Below, piece after piece: positions 39,658 to 51,119 of a DNA stretch of 64,000 bases. Position numbers and translations under genes: made by a program. Origin of the DNA: Ovis canadensis (lineage: Eukaryota > Chordata > Mammalia > Artiodactyla > Bovidae); NCBI RefSeq assembly GCF_042477335.2, contig NC_091256.1:31588001-31652000 (forward strand), in the 5' to 3' direction. The notes under the pieces were generated by a model, which worked only from the letters and a program-made list of their open reading frames with translations, was not told where the DNA came from and made no database searches. Numbering within the stretch: position 1 is the stretch's first letter; the number at the start of each line of letters is the position of its first letter.

Positions 39658-40047
39658 CTAGCCAAGATTTTCTTCACACCACACTGGTTTTGATGAATTA
39701 AGGGGCAAGAAGCACCAAGATCCAGAAGTCCAAACGGCCTAAGCACGTGGTTGGCCAAATCTATTATCACATAGGCGACAGAGCGGGAGGAAACCATTTT
39801 AATTCTTCTTGGCTTGTTTTAATGTCTTCCTTCTCTGTTGGTAACAAGACAGTGGCAAAAGTGTTTAAGAGCTGGCACCAGATTACCTCTGAAATTAAAA
39901 CATGACTTTGTTGGGAAAAATAAACTATGACTAAGTGCTTAGATTAGTGCCTAAATCCTCCAGGGCCTGGGTGTCCACTGAGGAAGAGACAATCTTCTCT
40001 GCCTAACAGAGGGGAAAGATTTGGAACTCCAAGAAGTGAGGTGTATG

Positions 40048-40262
40048 GTGCCTGCTAAGTTGCTGCAGTCATGTCTGACTCTGTGCAACCCTATGGACTG
40101 TGGCTCACCAGGTTCCTCTGTCGGTGGGATTCTCCAGGCAAGAATACTGGAGTGGGTTGCCATGCCCTCCTCCAGGGATCTTCGCCCACATAGGGATCAA
40201 ACTGTGTCTTTTATAAATTTCCTGCATTGGTAGGCTGGTTCTTTACCACTAGCGCCACCTGG
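40048..40262 (-). mobile_element. Bov-tA SINE
   Basis: Full antisense copy from CTGCTAAGTTGCTGCAGTCA to CACTAGCGCCACCTGGGAG. Confidence 0.9.
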
Positions 40263-41044
40263 GAGAAGTATGGTAGTAGCTGATACAATGAGAAAGCTAG
40301 GGGTATGCAAAGGTGTGCATTTTCAGACCCACCCAAGCCCTCTGGGAAGTTGCTCCACAAGAAACGTTTTGTGGGTGTTCTTATTTGGTGGTCTACTCAT
40401 CAAAGAGGCTAAAAATCCTGTCTAGGATGTTACTGAACAGCACGAAGATAATACCCAGTTGTTATATGTCTAAGTATTGGCCTTTTTTTTTTTTTCAACT
40501 TTCACTATTACTTCCCAGTTTCATTTCTAATTTTCCCAACTACTGAGATTTCTTTGTGACTTATTGATCATTTATACTGTCCTATTTGTGGGAAAAAGAG
40601 TTTGGGATATGTTCATTAATCATAGTTCATTTCCCCCATATCCTTATTTAATGTGTCAAATACTAAAAGGAATGAGTTCAAAATGTCCCACTTCCACTTA
40701 ATTCCACCGAGTTTCCACTGTGTGCTATCTTTTTCTGTCATATTATTTAGATTATATATGTATTCTAGTGCATCTCTCTTCATTATTGGCTCTCTCTTTT
40801 TTTTCTTTTTTTGATGTGCAAAATATTACACCTTTGAATCCCACTTGCAGTTGTTAAAAATTATTTTTATTATTTCTTTAAGAAAATTTAATGCAGTTAC
40901 ATACAACTTGTAACCTCAATGTTGAGCCTCCTTAATTGGAAACGAGTTAATCATATTGTTTTGTGTATTTCTCTTCACAAGCAGCACATTTTAAGGTTTT
41001 AAATAATTAGAATCCAGGAAATTTGTGATGGGTTAAGTTAGTTT

Positions 41045-41215
41045 CTTTTGCTAAATTTAATTTTTCATTTTATGTTGGAGTGTCGTTGATTTACAATGTT
41101 GCGTTAGTTTCAAGTGTACAGTGAAGTGATTCAGCTGTATGTATACGCACATATTGATATAAAGCCATCACCCTATGTTAAGCTACTTTGTAATTCTTGT
41201 CCTCTGTCATGAGTT
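41045..41215 (-). mobile_element. L1 3' UTR fragment
   Basis: Antisense L1 tail pattern: GAGTGTCGTTGATTTACAAT, TTTCAAGTGTACAG, GTGATTCAGCTGTATGTATA. Confidence 0.6.
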
Positions 41216-41364
41216 TTCATGTGTAAGCTATGTTTTATTTTATTTTAAATTTTAACATTATTCAGAAGAAACTTATTTTTTAACATGAACATTTCTTATG
41301 AGGACTTAATGCACTCTACCTAGATTCTCAGTACGAGGTCTATGAATTAACTATTCACTGATTA

Positions 41365-41480
41365 ATTAAATACTGACAGAGCACCTACTATGTGCTAAGG
41401 ACTGTTCCATGTATTGAGGATACAGCAGTGAACAAAAAAGTCATGAGGTAAACAGAACATAAATAAACTTACATATAATA
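41365..41480 (+). mobile_element. Ancient interspersed repeat, left part
   Basis: AGAGCACCTACTATGTGCTA then ATACAGCAGTGAACAAAAAA is a pattern I know from a common old mammalian repeat, family not certain. It is interrupted by a Bov-A2. Confidence 0.5.
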
Positions 41481-41488
41481 TTTTATCT

Positions 41489-41741
41489 TGCTGCTAAGTC
41501 ACTTCAGTCGTGTCTGACTCTGTACGACCCCATAGACGGCAGCCTACCAGGCTCCCCCGTCCCTGGGATTCTCCAGGCAAGAACACTGGAGTGGGTTTCC
41601 ATTTCCTTCTCCAGTGCATGAAAGTGAAAAGTGAAAGGGAAGCCGCTCAGTCGTGTCAGACCCTTAGCACGGACTGCAGCCTACCAGGCTCCATCCATGG
41701 GATTTTCCCGGCAAGAGTACTGGAGTGGGGTGCCATTGCCT
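41489..41741 (-). mobile_element. Bov-A2 SINE
   Basis: Two antisense A units with linker GAAAAGTGAAAGGGAAGCCG. A small deletion in the second unit removes part of GCGACCCCATG. Confidence 0.93.
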
Positions 41742-41744
41742 AGG

Positions 41745-42150
41745 GTGATTATAATAGCAAAGAATAAAGCAAGGTAGGCAAGAAGTGAACTAAATATCCT
41801 GTTTTAAATAGAGTGGGTGATGAGGCTCCTCTGATGAGGAGATATTTGAACAGAGTCCTAATAAAAGTGGATGAGCAGGCCTACTAGGTAGAGATCTAAG
41901 AGATGTTCCAGCCTTCAGGAGCTGTAATATTAACTGCTATACCCCTGTTGTCAGAAGCCTGCATATATGTGTTGCAAAACAGTGCTGGAGGCCAGATCAT
42001 TTGGGGCTTTTAAGCCATAGTAAAGACACTGGATTCTACCCTGATTAAGGTAGGAGGTCATTGGGGATTTTTGATAGAGGAGTGACTTGATCTGACTCTG
42101 TCGATAAAGAAAACTTGGACTTGTTTTTAAATTGGATAAACCATTTTGAT
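41745..42150 (+). mobile_element. Ancient interspersed repeat, right part
   Basis: TGATGAGGAGATATTTGAAC, GGCCAGATCATTTGGGGCTT and ATAGAGGAGTGACTTGATCT continue the repeat started at 41365. The family name is uncertain. Confidence 0.5.
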
Positions 42151-42301
42151 TTGTTTTCTTTTTTTTTTCCTTCTGCTTTCCTTCTCCAATTACATCATTT
42201 ATTAGTTTAACTCTTTGTGACCTCTTTTGCTTATTATGAAAACTTCAGTCGAATTTGCTTATATAAAAAAAGTAACATTTGAAATAGTTTGCAACTGTAT
42301 G

Positions 42302-42419
42302 TGGGCTTCCCTAGTGGCTCAGATAGTGAAAGAATCTGCCTGCAATGCAGGAGACCTGAGTTTGATCTCTGAGTCAGGAAGATCCCCTGGAGAAGGGAGT
42401 GGCTACCCACTCCAGTGTA
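42302..42419 (+). mobile_element. Bov-tA SINE, head only
   Basis: GGGCTTCCCTAGTGGCTCAG through ACCCACTCCAGTGTA. The A unit is missing. Confidence 0.88.
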
Positions 42420-42671
42420 TAGTTTTCTAAGGATATATAAGCAGAAATTAACCTAATAGATGTTGAAATATCTTTTTATTAATTTAGCTGTAGGGAAAAG
42501 TGTGTGTAGGGAAATATAGAGAAAGCAGGTGCTCAGGAAGAGAGCTGGAAGTTTGGTAGAGACACTATAGTGACCAAGTGGTCAGCTGTCAAATTTCCAG
42601 GTCTCTCACCCTCTTAAATGGGGCATGGGGAGTGCACGAGGCTAGAGAGGAGAGAGTAAAAAGAGAAATAA

Positions 42672-42840
42672 ATGGGGTTGAATATATGCTATGTGCTGAG
42701 AACTCTGGAAAATACTTTCACAAATATTATGTTGATTTTCACAATAATCATATGAAGTGGTTTTATTTTTCCTACTTTACAATGGAGGAAAATGAAATCT
42801 TTAAAGTGTAATTTACTTGTTCAGTAAGAACAAAGATCTA
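42672..42840 (-). mobile_element. MIR SINE (degenerate)
   Basis: TATGCTATGTGCTGAGAACT, TTTCACAATAATCATATGAA then CTTTACAATGGAGGAAAATG is antisense MIR. Confidence 0.65.
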
Positions 42841-42883
42841 ATGAAGTCTGATCTATCTCAGTCCAAAGTTATACTTGGACTGC

Positions 42884-43092
42884 TTGTTGTTTAGTCGCTG
42901 AGTTGTGTCCAGCTCTTTTGTGGCCCCATGGATTGTAGCCCTCCAGGCTCCTCTGTCCATGGAATTTTCCAGGCAAGAACGCTAGAGTGGGTTGCCATTT
43001 TCTTCTCCAGGGAATCTTCCCAACCCAGGAATTGAACTCATGTCTCCTGCATTACAGGCAGATTCTTTACTGTTGAGCCATCAGGGAAGCCA
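42884..43092 (-). mobile_element. Bov-tA SINE
   Basis: Full antisense copy from GTTTAGTCGCTGAGTTGTGT to TGAGCCATCAGGGAAGCC. Confidence 0.92.
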
Positions 43093-43659
43093 TGCTTGGA
43101 GTATGAGGGCTTTAAATCAAGTCCCAGCATGGAAGTAAGTACATCAAATACATGAAGCCTAACCTGCCTTTCGAAGGTCAGTTTGAGGAAAGGAAAACAC
43201 CTGATATGGCAAGTACTCTCCAGTACAAGACCAGTGATTAGAGTGGACTTCATTACCTTGTGTCAACCTAAAGTATAATGTTCTTTAAGTTGGCCTGATT
43301 CTGGAATCCATTCTTCCCATGAACTTAATTTGCTTTTAACTACAACATGGTCAAAGTTTCCTGACTGCCTTCTTAGTCTGATTGATTACTTGTTTTGGTG
43401 TCCTTTTCTTTGGACAATCATCTTGGTCCTAGTAACCTAAATAAATAATAGCTTAATCAGATAGACATGAGTTTCTTCCTCTGATTCTAATTAATTGCTG
43501 GTTGTTTCTGTTCAGTTATACTCTATTCTGACCAGTGACATTTAGCAAGGCTTCTGCCAAGTATGCAAGAATGATTTATGTCAGCATGCAGGAAGAGTTA
43601 AAATCCTAATTCTGTGTCACTTTAGACTTAAACGTAAGTTCTTAAATTTATGCTCTTAC

Positions 43660-43800
43660 CTTACTTAAACACTTTTGATATCGGTTTTCTCATCTGTGAG
43701 AGAGACAATAATACCTATTGACATGTCAGCTAAGAAGACTAAATAATTGTTTGACAGATTAGTTAACACCCAGTAAATTCATAATATTTAGGCAGTCACA
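43660..43800 (+). mobile_element. MIR SINE (degenerate)
   Basis: GGTTTTCTCATCTGTGAGAG, CAATAATACCTATTGACATG then AACACCCAGTAAATTC follow the sense MIR core and tail. Confidence 0.6.
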
Positions 43801-44989
43801 ACAGGAGGACAAAGGATAAAATGATCTGCTCAGGATATATGATGAAAGGATCATATGATCTAAGATCAAAGTAGATCAAAGGATATATGATCTACTCAGT
43901 GGGTATAACAAAGGCAGTTGATAAATTTAGTATCTGAGTATTTGTCCTTTCTTTATAAAGATTCTTAACATTTTGATATATACATTTAATGAAGTACATA
44001 AACTATAAATGTTTTGCTCATTAACTTTTACATATATGTATATCTGTGTAACCATCACTCAGATAAAGTTCTTAAGTGTTTAAAAATGTTTGTAAAAGAG
44101 AAATAAAAGGAAATGTGCTTAGTAATAAAGAATATATTTCTAAAACCAAGAGCCAACATCTTGTGTACAATATAGATTTCATTCAAAAGCAAGAGAAAAA
44201 TGCATATTGATTTGCATAGTTCCACTATTTAGAACTGTTTTTTCTGGAAATAGTAGTCAATACTGTAATAAAAGAAAAAAATGAGTAAGTATTGAAAGGG
44301 AAGGAATAAAACTTGGTTATAGATCATGAAATTATAAAACTGAGATGTAAAATAATCTATTAAAAAACCATCTTGTGAATAAGATGAATTTGGTAAAGTG
44401 TCAGATTAGAAAACACATTTTTTAAAAATCAGAAATTTGTCTTGGTACCAGCAGTAACTAAATGGACTTAATACCAGACTAAAATGTTTCAAATGAAAGA
44501 TCAGTGAATTTGAAGATATACCAAATATATATTACTGGGTAGAGTGTTCTATAAATGTCAATTAGATTAGGTTGGCTGATAAATGTTCATGTGTTGACAG
44601 CTGTCCTATCAATTATTCAGACAGACATGTTACAATTCCCCACTATAATTTCCAAACTAAATTTGTCTATGTCCCCTTTAGTTTTGTCAGGTTTTACTTC
44701 ATATATTTTAAAGTTATATTATAGTTGTATATGCCTTTAAAAATATCAAATCTGCTTGATAAATTAACATTTTTATCATTATAAGATGGTTCTCCTTATC
44801 CATGATAATTTTCCTTATTCTTAAGTCTACTTTAAATATTAAAAATATATTTTAAACTATGAAAAGTATTTGAAGAATTTAAAACATTATTGAGATGCCT
44901 TTCTTTTATGTCTGTGTGTTTGTGTATACAATCTCAAACTCACATTAAACTTACAATACGGTACAGAGAGACTTCTTACAAAAACTAAA

Positions 44990-45727
44990 TATGGCAGAAA
45001 GCCAAGAAGAACTAAAGAGCCTCTTAATGAAAGTGAAAGAAGAGAGTGAAAAAGGTGGCTTAAAACTCAACATTCAGAAAACTAAGATCATGACATCTGG
45101 TCCCATCGCTTCATGGCAAATAGAGGGCAAACAGTGAAAACAGTGACGGACTTTATTATGGGGGACTCCAAAATCACTGCAGATGGTGACTGCAGCCATG
45201 AAATTAAAAGATGTTTGTTCCTTGGAAGGAAAGTTATGACCAACCTAGATAGCATATTAAAAAGCAGAGACATCACTTTGCCAACAAAGGTCTGTCTAGT
45301 CAAAGCTATGGTTTTTCCACTAGTCATGTATGGATGTGAGAGTTGGACCATAAAGAAAGCTGAGTGCCACAGAATTGATGCTTCTGAACTGTGGTGTTGG
45401 AGAAGACTCTTGAGAGTCCCTTGGACTGCAAGAAGATCCAACCAGTCCATCCTAAAGTCCTGAATATTCATTTGAAATACTAATGCTGAAGCTGAAGCTC
45501 CAATATTTTGGCCACCTGATGCAAAGAACTGACTCATTTGAAAAGACCCTGATGCTAGAAAGATTGAAGGCAGGAGGAGAAGGGGATGACAGAGTATGAG
45601 ATGGCTGGATGACTTAATGGACATGAGGTTGAGTAAACTCCAGGAGTTGGTGATGGACAGGGAAGCCTGGCATGCTGAGTCCATGGGTCACAAAGAGTCG
45701 GACACGACTGAGTAACTGAACTGAACT
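44990..45727 (+). mobile_element. BovB LINE, 3' part
   Basis: 5'-truncated just after the reverse-transcriptase core (ATGGCAGAAAGCCAAGAAGA). A 116-codon frame at 45113-45463 covers the C-terminal [20 protein letters not shown] and [13 protein letters not shown] segments, then breaks. It ends in the BovB-specific short repeat tail ACTGAACTGAACTGACTG rather than poly(A). Confidence 0.93.
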
Positions 45728-46085
45728 GACTGAAATCAGGGTAGGTTGCAATCTGATAGCCCATTGCCTTCCAAATTCTTTTTCCACATAAGTACATTTT
45801 CTATATAATCACAGTACTACCATCAAAATCAAGAAACTAACATTTGTACACTTCTACCGTCCAATCTTCAGACTCCATTCGATCTTTGCCAATTGTCCCA
45901 ATAGTGTTATTTATAGCAAAAATTCTTGTTTTGTCTGTTTAGTTATCTTTAATATAGAATATTTTCTCAGTTTTTCTTCAGTTTTCATGACCTTGCCACC
46001 TATGAAGATCACAGGTCAGTTATTTTGTGGAATTTCCCTCAGTTTAGATTTGTCTAATTTTTCCTCCAGTAGATTCAGGGTATGT
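45728..46085. mobile_element. Probable ancient L1M-type remnant
   Basis: AT-rich sequence between two BovB insertions, with CCATCAAAATCAAGAAACTA and TCTTTGCCAATTGTCCCAAT resembling old L1M sequence. Orientation not determined. Confidence 0.4.
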
Positions 46086-47164
46086 ACCTATGGCAAGCCT
46101 TTGACTGTGTGGAGCACAATAAACTGTGGAAAATTCTGAAAGAGATGGGAATACCAGACCACCTGACCTGCCTCTTGAGAAACCTATATGCAGGTCAGGA
46201 AGCACCAGTTAGGACTGGACATGGAAAAACAGACTGGTTCCAAATAGGAAAAGGAGTACGTCAAGGCTGTATATTGTCACCCTGCTTATTTAACTTCTAT
46301 GCAGAGTACGTCATGAGAAACGCTGGGCTGGAAGAAGCACAAGCTGCAATCAAGATTGCCGAGAGAAATCTCAATAATCTCAGATATGCAGATGACACCA
46401 CCCTTATGGCAGAAAGTGAAGAGGAACTAAAGCCTCTTGACGAAAGTGAAAGAGGAGAGTGAAAATGTTGGCTTCAAGCTCAACATTCAGAAAACGAAGA
46501 TCATGGCATCTGGTCCCATCACTTCCTGGGAAATAGATGGGGAAACAGTGGAAACAGTGTCAGACTTTATTTTTGGGGGCTCCAAAATCACTGCAGATGG
46601 TGACTGCAGCCATGAAATTAAAAGACACTTACTCCTTGGAAGAAAAGTTATGACCAACCTAGATAGCATATTCAAAAGCAGAGACATTACTTTGCCAACT
46701 AAGATCCGTCTAGTCAAGGCTATGGTTTTTCCAGTGGTCATGTATGGATGTGAGAGTTGGACTGTGAAGAAAGCTGAGCGCTGAAGAGTTGATGCTTTTG
46801 AGCTGTGGTATTGGGGAAGACTCTTGAGAGTCCCTTGGACTGCAAGGAGATCCAACCAGTCCATTCTGAAGGAGATCAGCCCTGGGATTTCTTAGGAGGG
46901 AATGATGCTGAAGCTGAGACTCCAGTACTTTGGCCACCTCATGTGAAGAGTTGACTCATTGGAAAAGACTGATGCTGGGAGGGGTTGGGGACAGGAGGAG
47001 AAGGGGACAAGAGAGGATGAGATGGCTGGATGGCATCACTGACTCGATGGACGTGAGTCTGAGTGAACTCCGGGAGTTGGTGATGGACAGGAAGGCCTGG
47101 CATGCTGAGATTCATGGGGTCTCAAAGAGTCAGACACGACTGAGCGACTGAACTGAACTGAACC
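46086..47164 (+). mobile_element. BovB LINE, 3' half with RT core
   Basis: The longest BovB copy here. The frame 46082-46462 covers reverse-transcriptase motifs: [14 protein letters not shown] (domain A), GVRQGCILSPCLFNFYAEYV (domain B) and RYADDTTLM (catalytic YADD, domain C). A frameshift near 46435 moves to the frame 46437-46784, which carries the thumb/C-terminal segment and ends at a stop near 46783. The copy is therefore dead, although the YADD motif is preserved. It finishes with CTGAACTGAACTGAAC. Confidence 0.94.
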
Positions 47165-47165
47165 T

Positions 47166-47900
47166 ATGGCAGAAATATCACAGAAGTGATGCTATAGTCT
47201 TCTTAGTACATCTATCAGGTACTGAATCATCTTGATTCATCCAGTTACTGATGGAGTACATTTGGATAATGTCATTAAGATTTTGTCTGCTAGGCTTCTC
47301 CACTGTGACATTCTTTTTTAATTATTTGTAATAGGTATTGTTTAAAAGCAATTGATTTGAGGCTATAAATGTATTCTGTTCCTCTTCTAACTTTCAATTT
47401 ACTTATTTTCTTATTTATATCATTATGGACTCATGTGTTCCTATTTTAATCCATGGGTTAGACCACATTACCCTTACCTATCTTTATGCTAGCATTATCC
47501 CAGATTTGTCTAATGGGAGCCACTTCCTTTTGTGTCCTGATCATGGTAATATTCTCCTGCTTTCTGACACACAAAAAACTTTGAGGCTAAGCTTTTACTT
47601 TTCCTGTCCCAATCTTGGGGTTATCTCATTTCTTCAAGGACCTCTTGTTTGTTTTAGTAGATGCCTGTGTCGTTGGGCGTTGCTGCTCTCAGGCCTTGTC
47701 AGGTGGACAGAGGTAGAAAATATGTGTATGCGTGCATTAGCACAGAGTTTACGCCTGTACTTTATCTAGATATGTAGCTGTTGATAGATGTATCCATTAA
47801 TCCATCCATGTGGCTATTGAAATCCATGCGTTTATGTTAACAATTCTGTTTCAAGTCCAGCACTACAGAGTTCATTCTAATATTTTTTCTCCCTTTTCTA
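47166..47900. mobile_element. Probable ancient L1M-type remnant
   Basis: CTTGGGGTTATCTCATTTCT, TTCAAGGACCTCTTG and GGTGGACAGAGGTAGAAAAT resemble a widespread old L1M segment. Probably continuous with 45728-46085 before the BovB insertion. Confidence 0.45.
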
Positions 47901-48449
47901 ACTGAGAAACCTGGCTCGTTATTTTTAACATATTCACTTATTTGAATAATCCCTCTGTGTATAATCAAACTCCTATCACGTAACTACTTCCTCTTTTGGG
48001 ATACCACCTTTAACTCTGTGTGAGGGCTTCCTCTCCATGCTGAACTGCCAGTTCCCAGCTAACTTGGATACCTTTTCATCACTCTTGGTCTCTGATTCCC
48101 TGTGCTGGTGATCTTCCATGTGTACACCGTTTTCACCCTTCCTCAACACCCTAAAGCCACGCCCTCTTCTCCATGGGAACACTCTCCTTACTCAGATGGG
48201 ACCTCATACCCCAGGCTGCCCCTCCGTGTGGATGCCCATTGTACCCCACACAGGCTCTGATATTCCATGCTGAGCCATGGGGTCCTCCCCTTCCTCCCAC
48301 CCCACCACACAAAGATCTTTGCTTTCCTTGCCTACTGCTGATTTCTTTAGTGAAGTGAGAAGGAGGAGGAAGAAAAGTAAATATAAAATATTTTAAAAGT
48401 ACTCTAACGTATAAATCTACATGACAAGCTATGATAATTCCTACTCGAT

Positions 48450-48570
48450 GATCTAATGCTAGACACTCCTGACAGTCCAGTTATTAGAACTCATACTGCT
48501 TTCACTACAAGGGGCCATGAATTCGACCCCTGATTGGGGAACTAAGACCCTGCATGCCATGCAGCTGGAA
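48450..48570 (+). mobile_element. CHR-2-type tRNA SINE
   Basis: TGACAGTCCAGTTATTAGAA, GGGGAACTAAGACCCTGCAT then CATGCAGCTGGAAAAAA. Confidence 0.7.
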
Positions 48571-48671
48571 AAAATTTGCTTATGTATTAGCAACCCCTGA
48601 TTCATTGGACTGTGAGGTAATAATAGTAACAAGAGCTATAATGAAAACTGTTAATGAAAGTAAAAAAAAAA

Positions 48672-48850
48672 AAATCTGCCTGCAATATGGGAGACCTAGG
48701 TTCAATCCCTGGGTCAAGAAGATTCTCTGGAGAAGGGAATGGTTACCCTCTCCAATATTCTTGTTTGGAAAACTCCATGGACAGAGGAGCCTGATGGGCT
48801 ACAGTCAATAGTCACAAAGAGTCGGACATGACTGAGTGACTAACTCTTAA
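48672..48850 (+). mobile_element. Bov-tA SINE, head truncated
   Basis: Follows an A-run. It starts ATCTGCCTGCAATATGGGAG and ends CGGACATGACTGAGTGACTA. Confidence 0.9.
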
Positions 48851-48854
48851 ACAC

Positions 48855-48998
48855 ACTGCCTGGCAGTCCAGTGTTAGGACTCTGAGTTACCACTGCTTTC
48901 ACTATGGGGGGAGAGGGGTCCCGGGGGGGAAAATTTCAATCCCTGTTTGGGGAATTAAGATCCTGTATGCCATGCAGCCAGAAAAAAATAATAATAAT
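48855..48998 (+). mobile_element. CHR-2-type tRNA SINE with G-rich expansion
   Basis: CTGCCTGGCAGTCCAGTGTT, TTTCACTATGGGGGGAGAGG, then GGGGAATTAAGATCCTGTAT and an A/AATn tail. The middle has gained G runs (48905-48929). Confidence 0.75.
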
Positions 48999-49239
48999 AA
49001 TCCCAGTGTGTTTGTAACCTATGATTATTGAACTTGTACCATCTAAGATGTCCTATTTCTCATTATCCAGTCAGTAGTAACTGACCTTTTATTAGAAACA
49101 TAGGTAATAATCAGAACCCAAAGTAGAAAAAAGCATGATTCCTGCATTTAAGGAGTTTGAAATCCTTAAGATCCAATAGTGAAGTGATATGGAAAAAATA
49201 ATCATTTTGGACATCAATATGTCTTATAACCATGCCATG

Positions 49240-49350
49240 TCTTGCCTGCTGCTCAGTCATGTGAGACTCTTTGCGACCCCATGGACTGTAGCCCACCAGG
49301 CTCCTCTGTCTATGGAATTTTCTAGGCAAGAATACTGGAGTGGGTTGACA
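49240..49350 (-). mobile_element. Bov-A-type SINE fragment
   Basis: Antisense A unit from TGCTGCTCAGTCATGTGAGA to ACTGGAGTGGGTTGACAGC. Confidence 0.87.
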
Positions 49351-50119
49351 GCTAATACTGGAATTTTATTCCTAATGTCTGAAATAGCTACAGGTTAAAT
49401 GACAATGAGAAGCAAAAGGTATTGGGTTTTTAGTTTAGCATTTATTCAATAGCTAAGGTCAGACTAAGCACAGTATTTTGATGTATAAATTGCAGATTTT
49501 ATGCATATTAAGGAAAAATATTTAATCACACATTTTTTTTATTTTTTAATTATTGTCAGTTATTTTCTGGCCACTAATGATATATATGCACATAGTGTTA
49601 TACAGGGTTATAATACTTATTTCTAGTTGATGATGAAGTGACTGGAAACTTCCCGCTTTTTCTCAGTGTTTTATTAGATTCCTGGTAATGCTTCTGGTCT
49701 TTCATCATTATTAATTCATTTAGTATTCATTGTGATAATACTGATCATAATAAATTTATTTCAAATTCATGTAGATGTCGTATTTTATTCACAGCTATAG
49801 GATTTTCATTGTAATTTGGAACTAATTAATATACCATTAAAATAAAGTGTTACCCACATTTTTCATTTTAAACATAAAATGCCTAGCAGTTCATGACATA
49901 TTGTATGAGTATGCAGCATCCCAGTGGTAACGCAAGTATCTGTAAATTTCATTTTTAAGCAATTAAAAAATGGCAACACAAAAATATGTGTAGAAGTCAA
50001 ATTTTAGCCCATAACTTAAAATTTAGCACTAAGCTAACTACTCGTTATTTCAAAGCATTTCCCTTTAATTTAATTTAATGTATAGTTCTTATTAGTATAT
50101 ATATATACTTTTAATTAAA

Positions 50120-50198
50120 TGGCTGTTTAAAAAACCCAGAGATTTTTAATAACTCCAAGAAGAAATTATTAAAAATCTCTGGGTTTTTTAAACAGCCA
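50120..50198. repeat. Perfect 33-bp inverted repeat (hairpin)
   Basis: The left arm 50120-50152 and right arm 50166-50198 are exact reverse complements around a 13-nt loop. A 21-bp direct repeat (50148-50168 and 50199-50219, containing TAACTCCAAGAAGAAATTA) overlaps its loop end and follows the right arm. No known element has these arms, so it looks like a local inverted duplication. Confidence 0.95.
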
Positions 50199-50219
50199 AA
50201 TAACTCCAAGAAGAAATTA

Positions 50220-50429
50220 GGCTTCCCTGGTGGCTCAGACGGTAAAGCACCTACCTACAATGCGGGAGACCCGGGTTCGATCCCTGGGTTGGGAAGAGTC
50301 TCTGGAGAAGGAAATGGCAATCCACTCCAGTACTCTCGCCTGGAAAATCCCATGGACGGAGGAGCCTGGTAGGCTACAGTCTATGGGGTCGCAAAGAGTC
50401 GGACACGACTGAGCGACTTCACTTCACTT
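50220..50429 (+). mobile_element. Young Bov-tA SINE with intact pol III boxes
   Basis: Nearly consensus copy with box A TGGCTCAGACGG and box B GGTTCGATCCC both intact, ending GAGCGACTTCACTTCACTT. The 12-bp duplication AAGAAGAAATTA lies at 50208-50219 and 50430-50441. Confidence 0.95.
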
Positions 50430-50702
50430 AAGAAGAAATTATTTAATCTTCCTTTTGACTAAGTTGTATGTTAACATTATTACTGGGAGAGTTTAAAAAG
50501 CATAAACTCAAGGCAGATAATGTGATTGCTTATCTTGTGTGATAATTACACGTAGGGGGTAAGCTCAAACTAATATATTAGTTTAAAAAAGTATTAGGCA
50601 TATCTGTATACCCTATACTTTTTCTTTCTCCTTTGTAAAGGTAGTCAGCTACTTATTGCTGGTGAAGGGAGAGAATAATGTTTTCATTAATTTCATTAAG
50701 AG

Positions 50703-50790
50703 TACAGTTGACCTTTGAACTACATGGGTTTGAACTGCCTAAGTCCACTTATATTCAGATATTTTTTTCAACAGATGTGTTCTACAATAA
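50703..50790 (+). mobile_element. Old DNA-transposon fragment (Tigger-like)
   Basis: ACAGTTGACCTTTGAACTAC then GGGTTTGAACTGCCTAAGTC resembles a common mammalian DNA transposon end. The family is uncertain and it is cut by the BovB at 50812. Confidence 0.4.
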
Positions 50791-50811
50791 TGCACAATCT
50801 CCAATTGTTTG

Positions 50812-51018
50812 AATGCTGAGAATGATTGAAGGTGGGAGGAGAAGGGGACGACAGAGGATGAGATGGTTGGATGGCATCACCGACTCAGTGGACATGAGTT
50901 TGAGTAAGCTCCGAGAATTGGTGATGGACAGGGAAGCTTGGTGTGCTGCAGTCCATAGGGTCACAGAGGTGGACACGACTGAGCGACTGAACTGAGCCGA
51001 ACTGAACTGAACTGAACT
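50812..51018 (+). mobile_element. BovB LINE 3' end fragment
   Basis: About 200 bp of terminal BovB with an expanded tail of ACTGA-type pentamers (GAACTGAACTGAACTGAACT). Confidence 0.92.
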
Positions 51019-51119
51019 GCGGGTATTTGGGCTGATGTAAGATTATGCATAGGATTTTTGAGGGCCAACCAGGTTTACTATAGGCATTTGAAATATTAAG
51101 GGTACGGAATCTAGAAAAA

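Noticed and set aside
45088..45684. 198-codon minus-strand open frame
   Set aside because: It is the antisense reading of a BovB copy. Similar antisense frames occur at 46487-46864, 52789-53298 and 59151-59360 for the same reason.
50220..50300. tRNA-Glu-like gene
   Set aside because: Box A and box B are present, but the sequence continues into the BovB-derived SINE body and does not fold as a mature tRNA.
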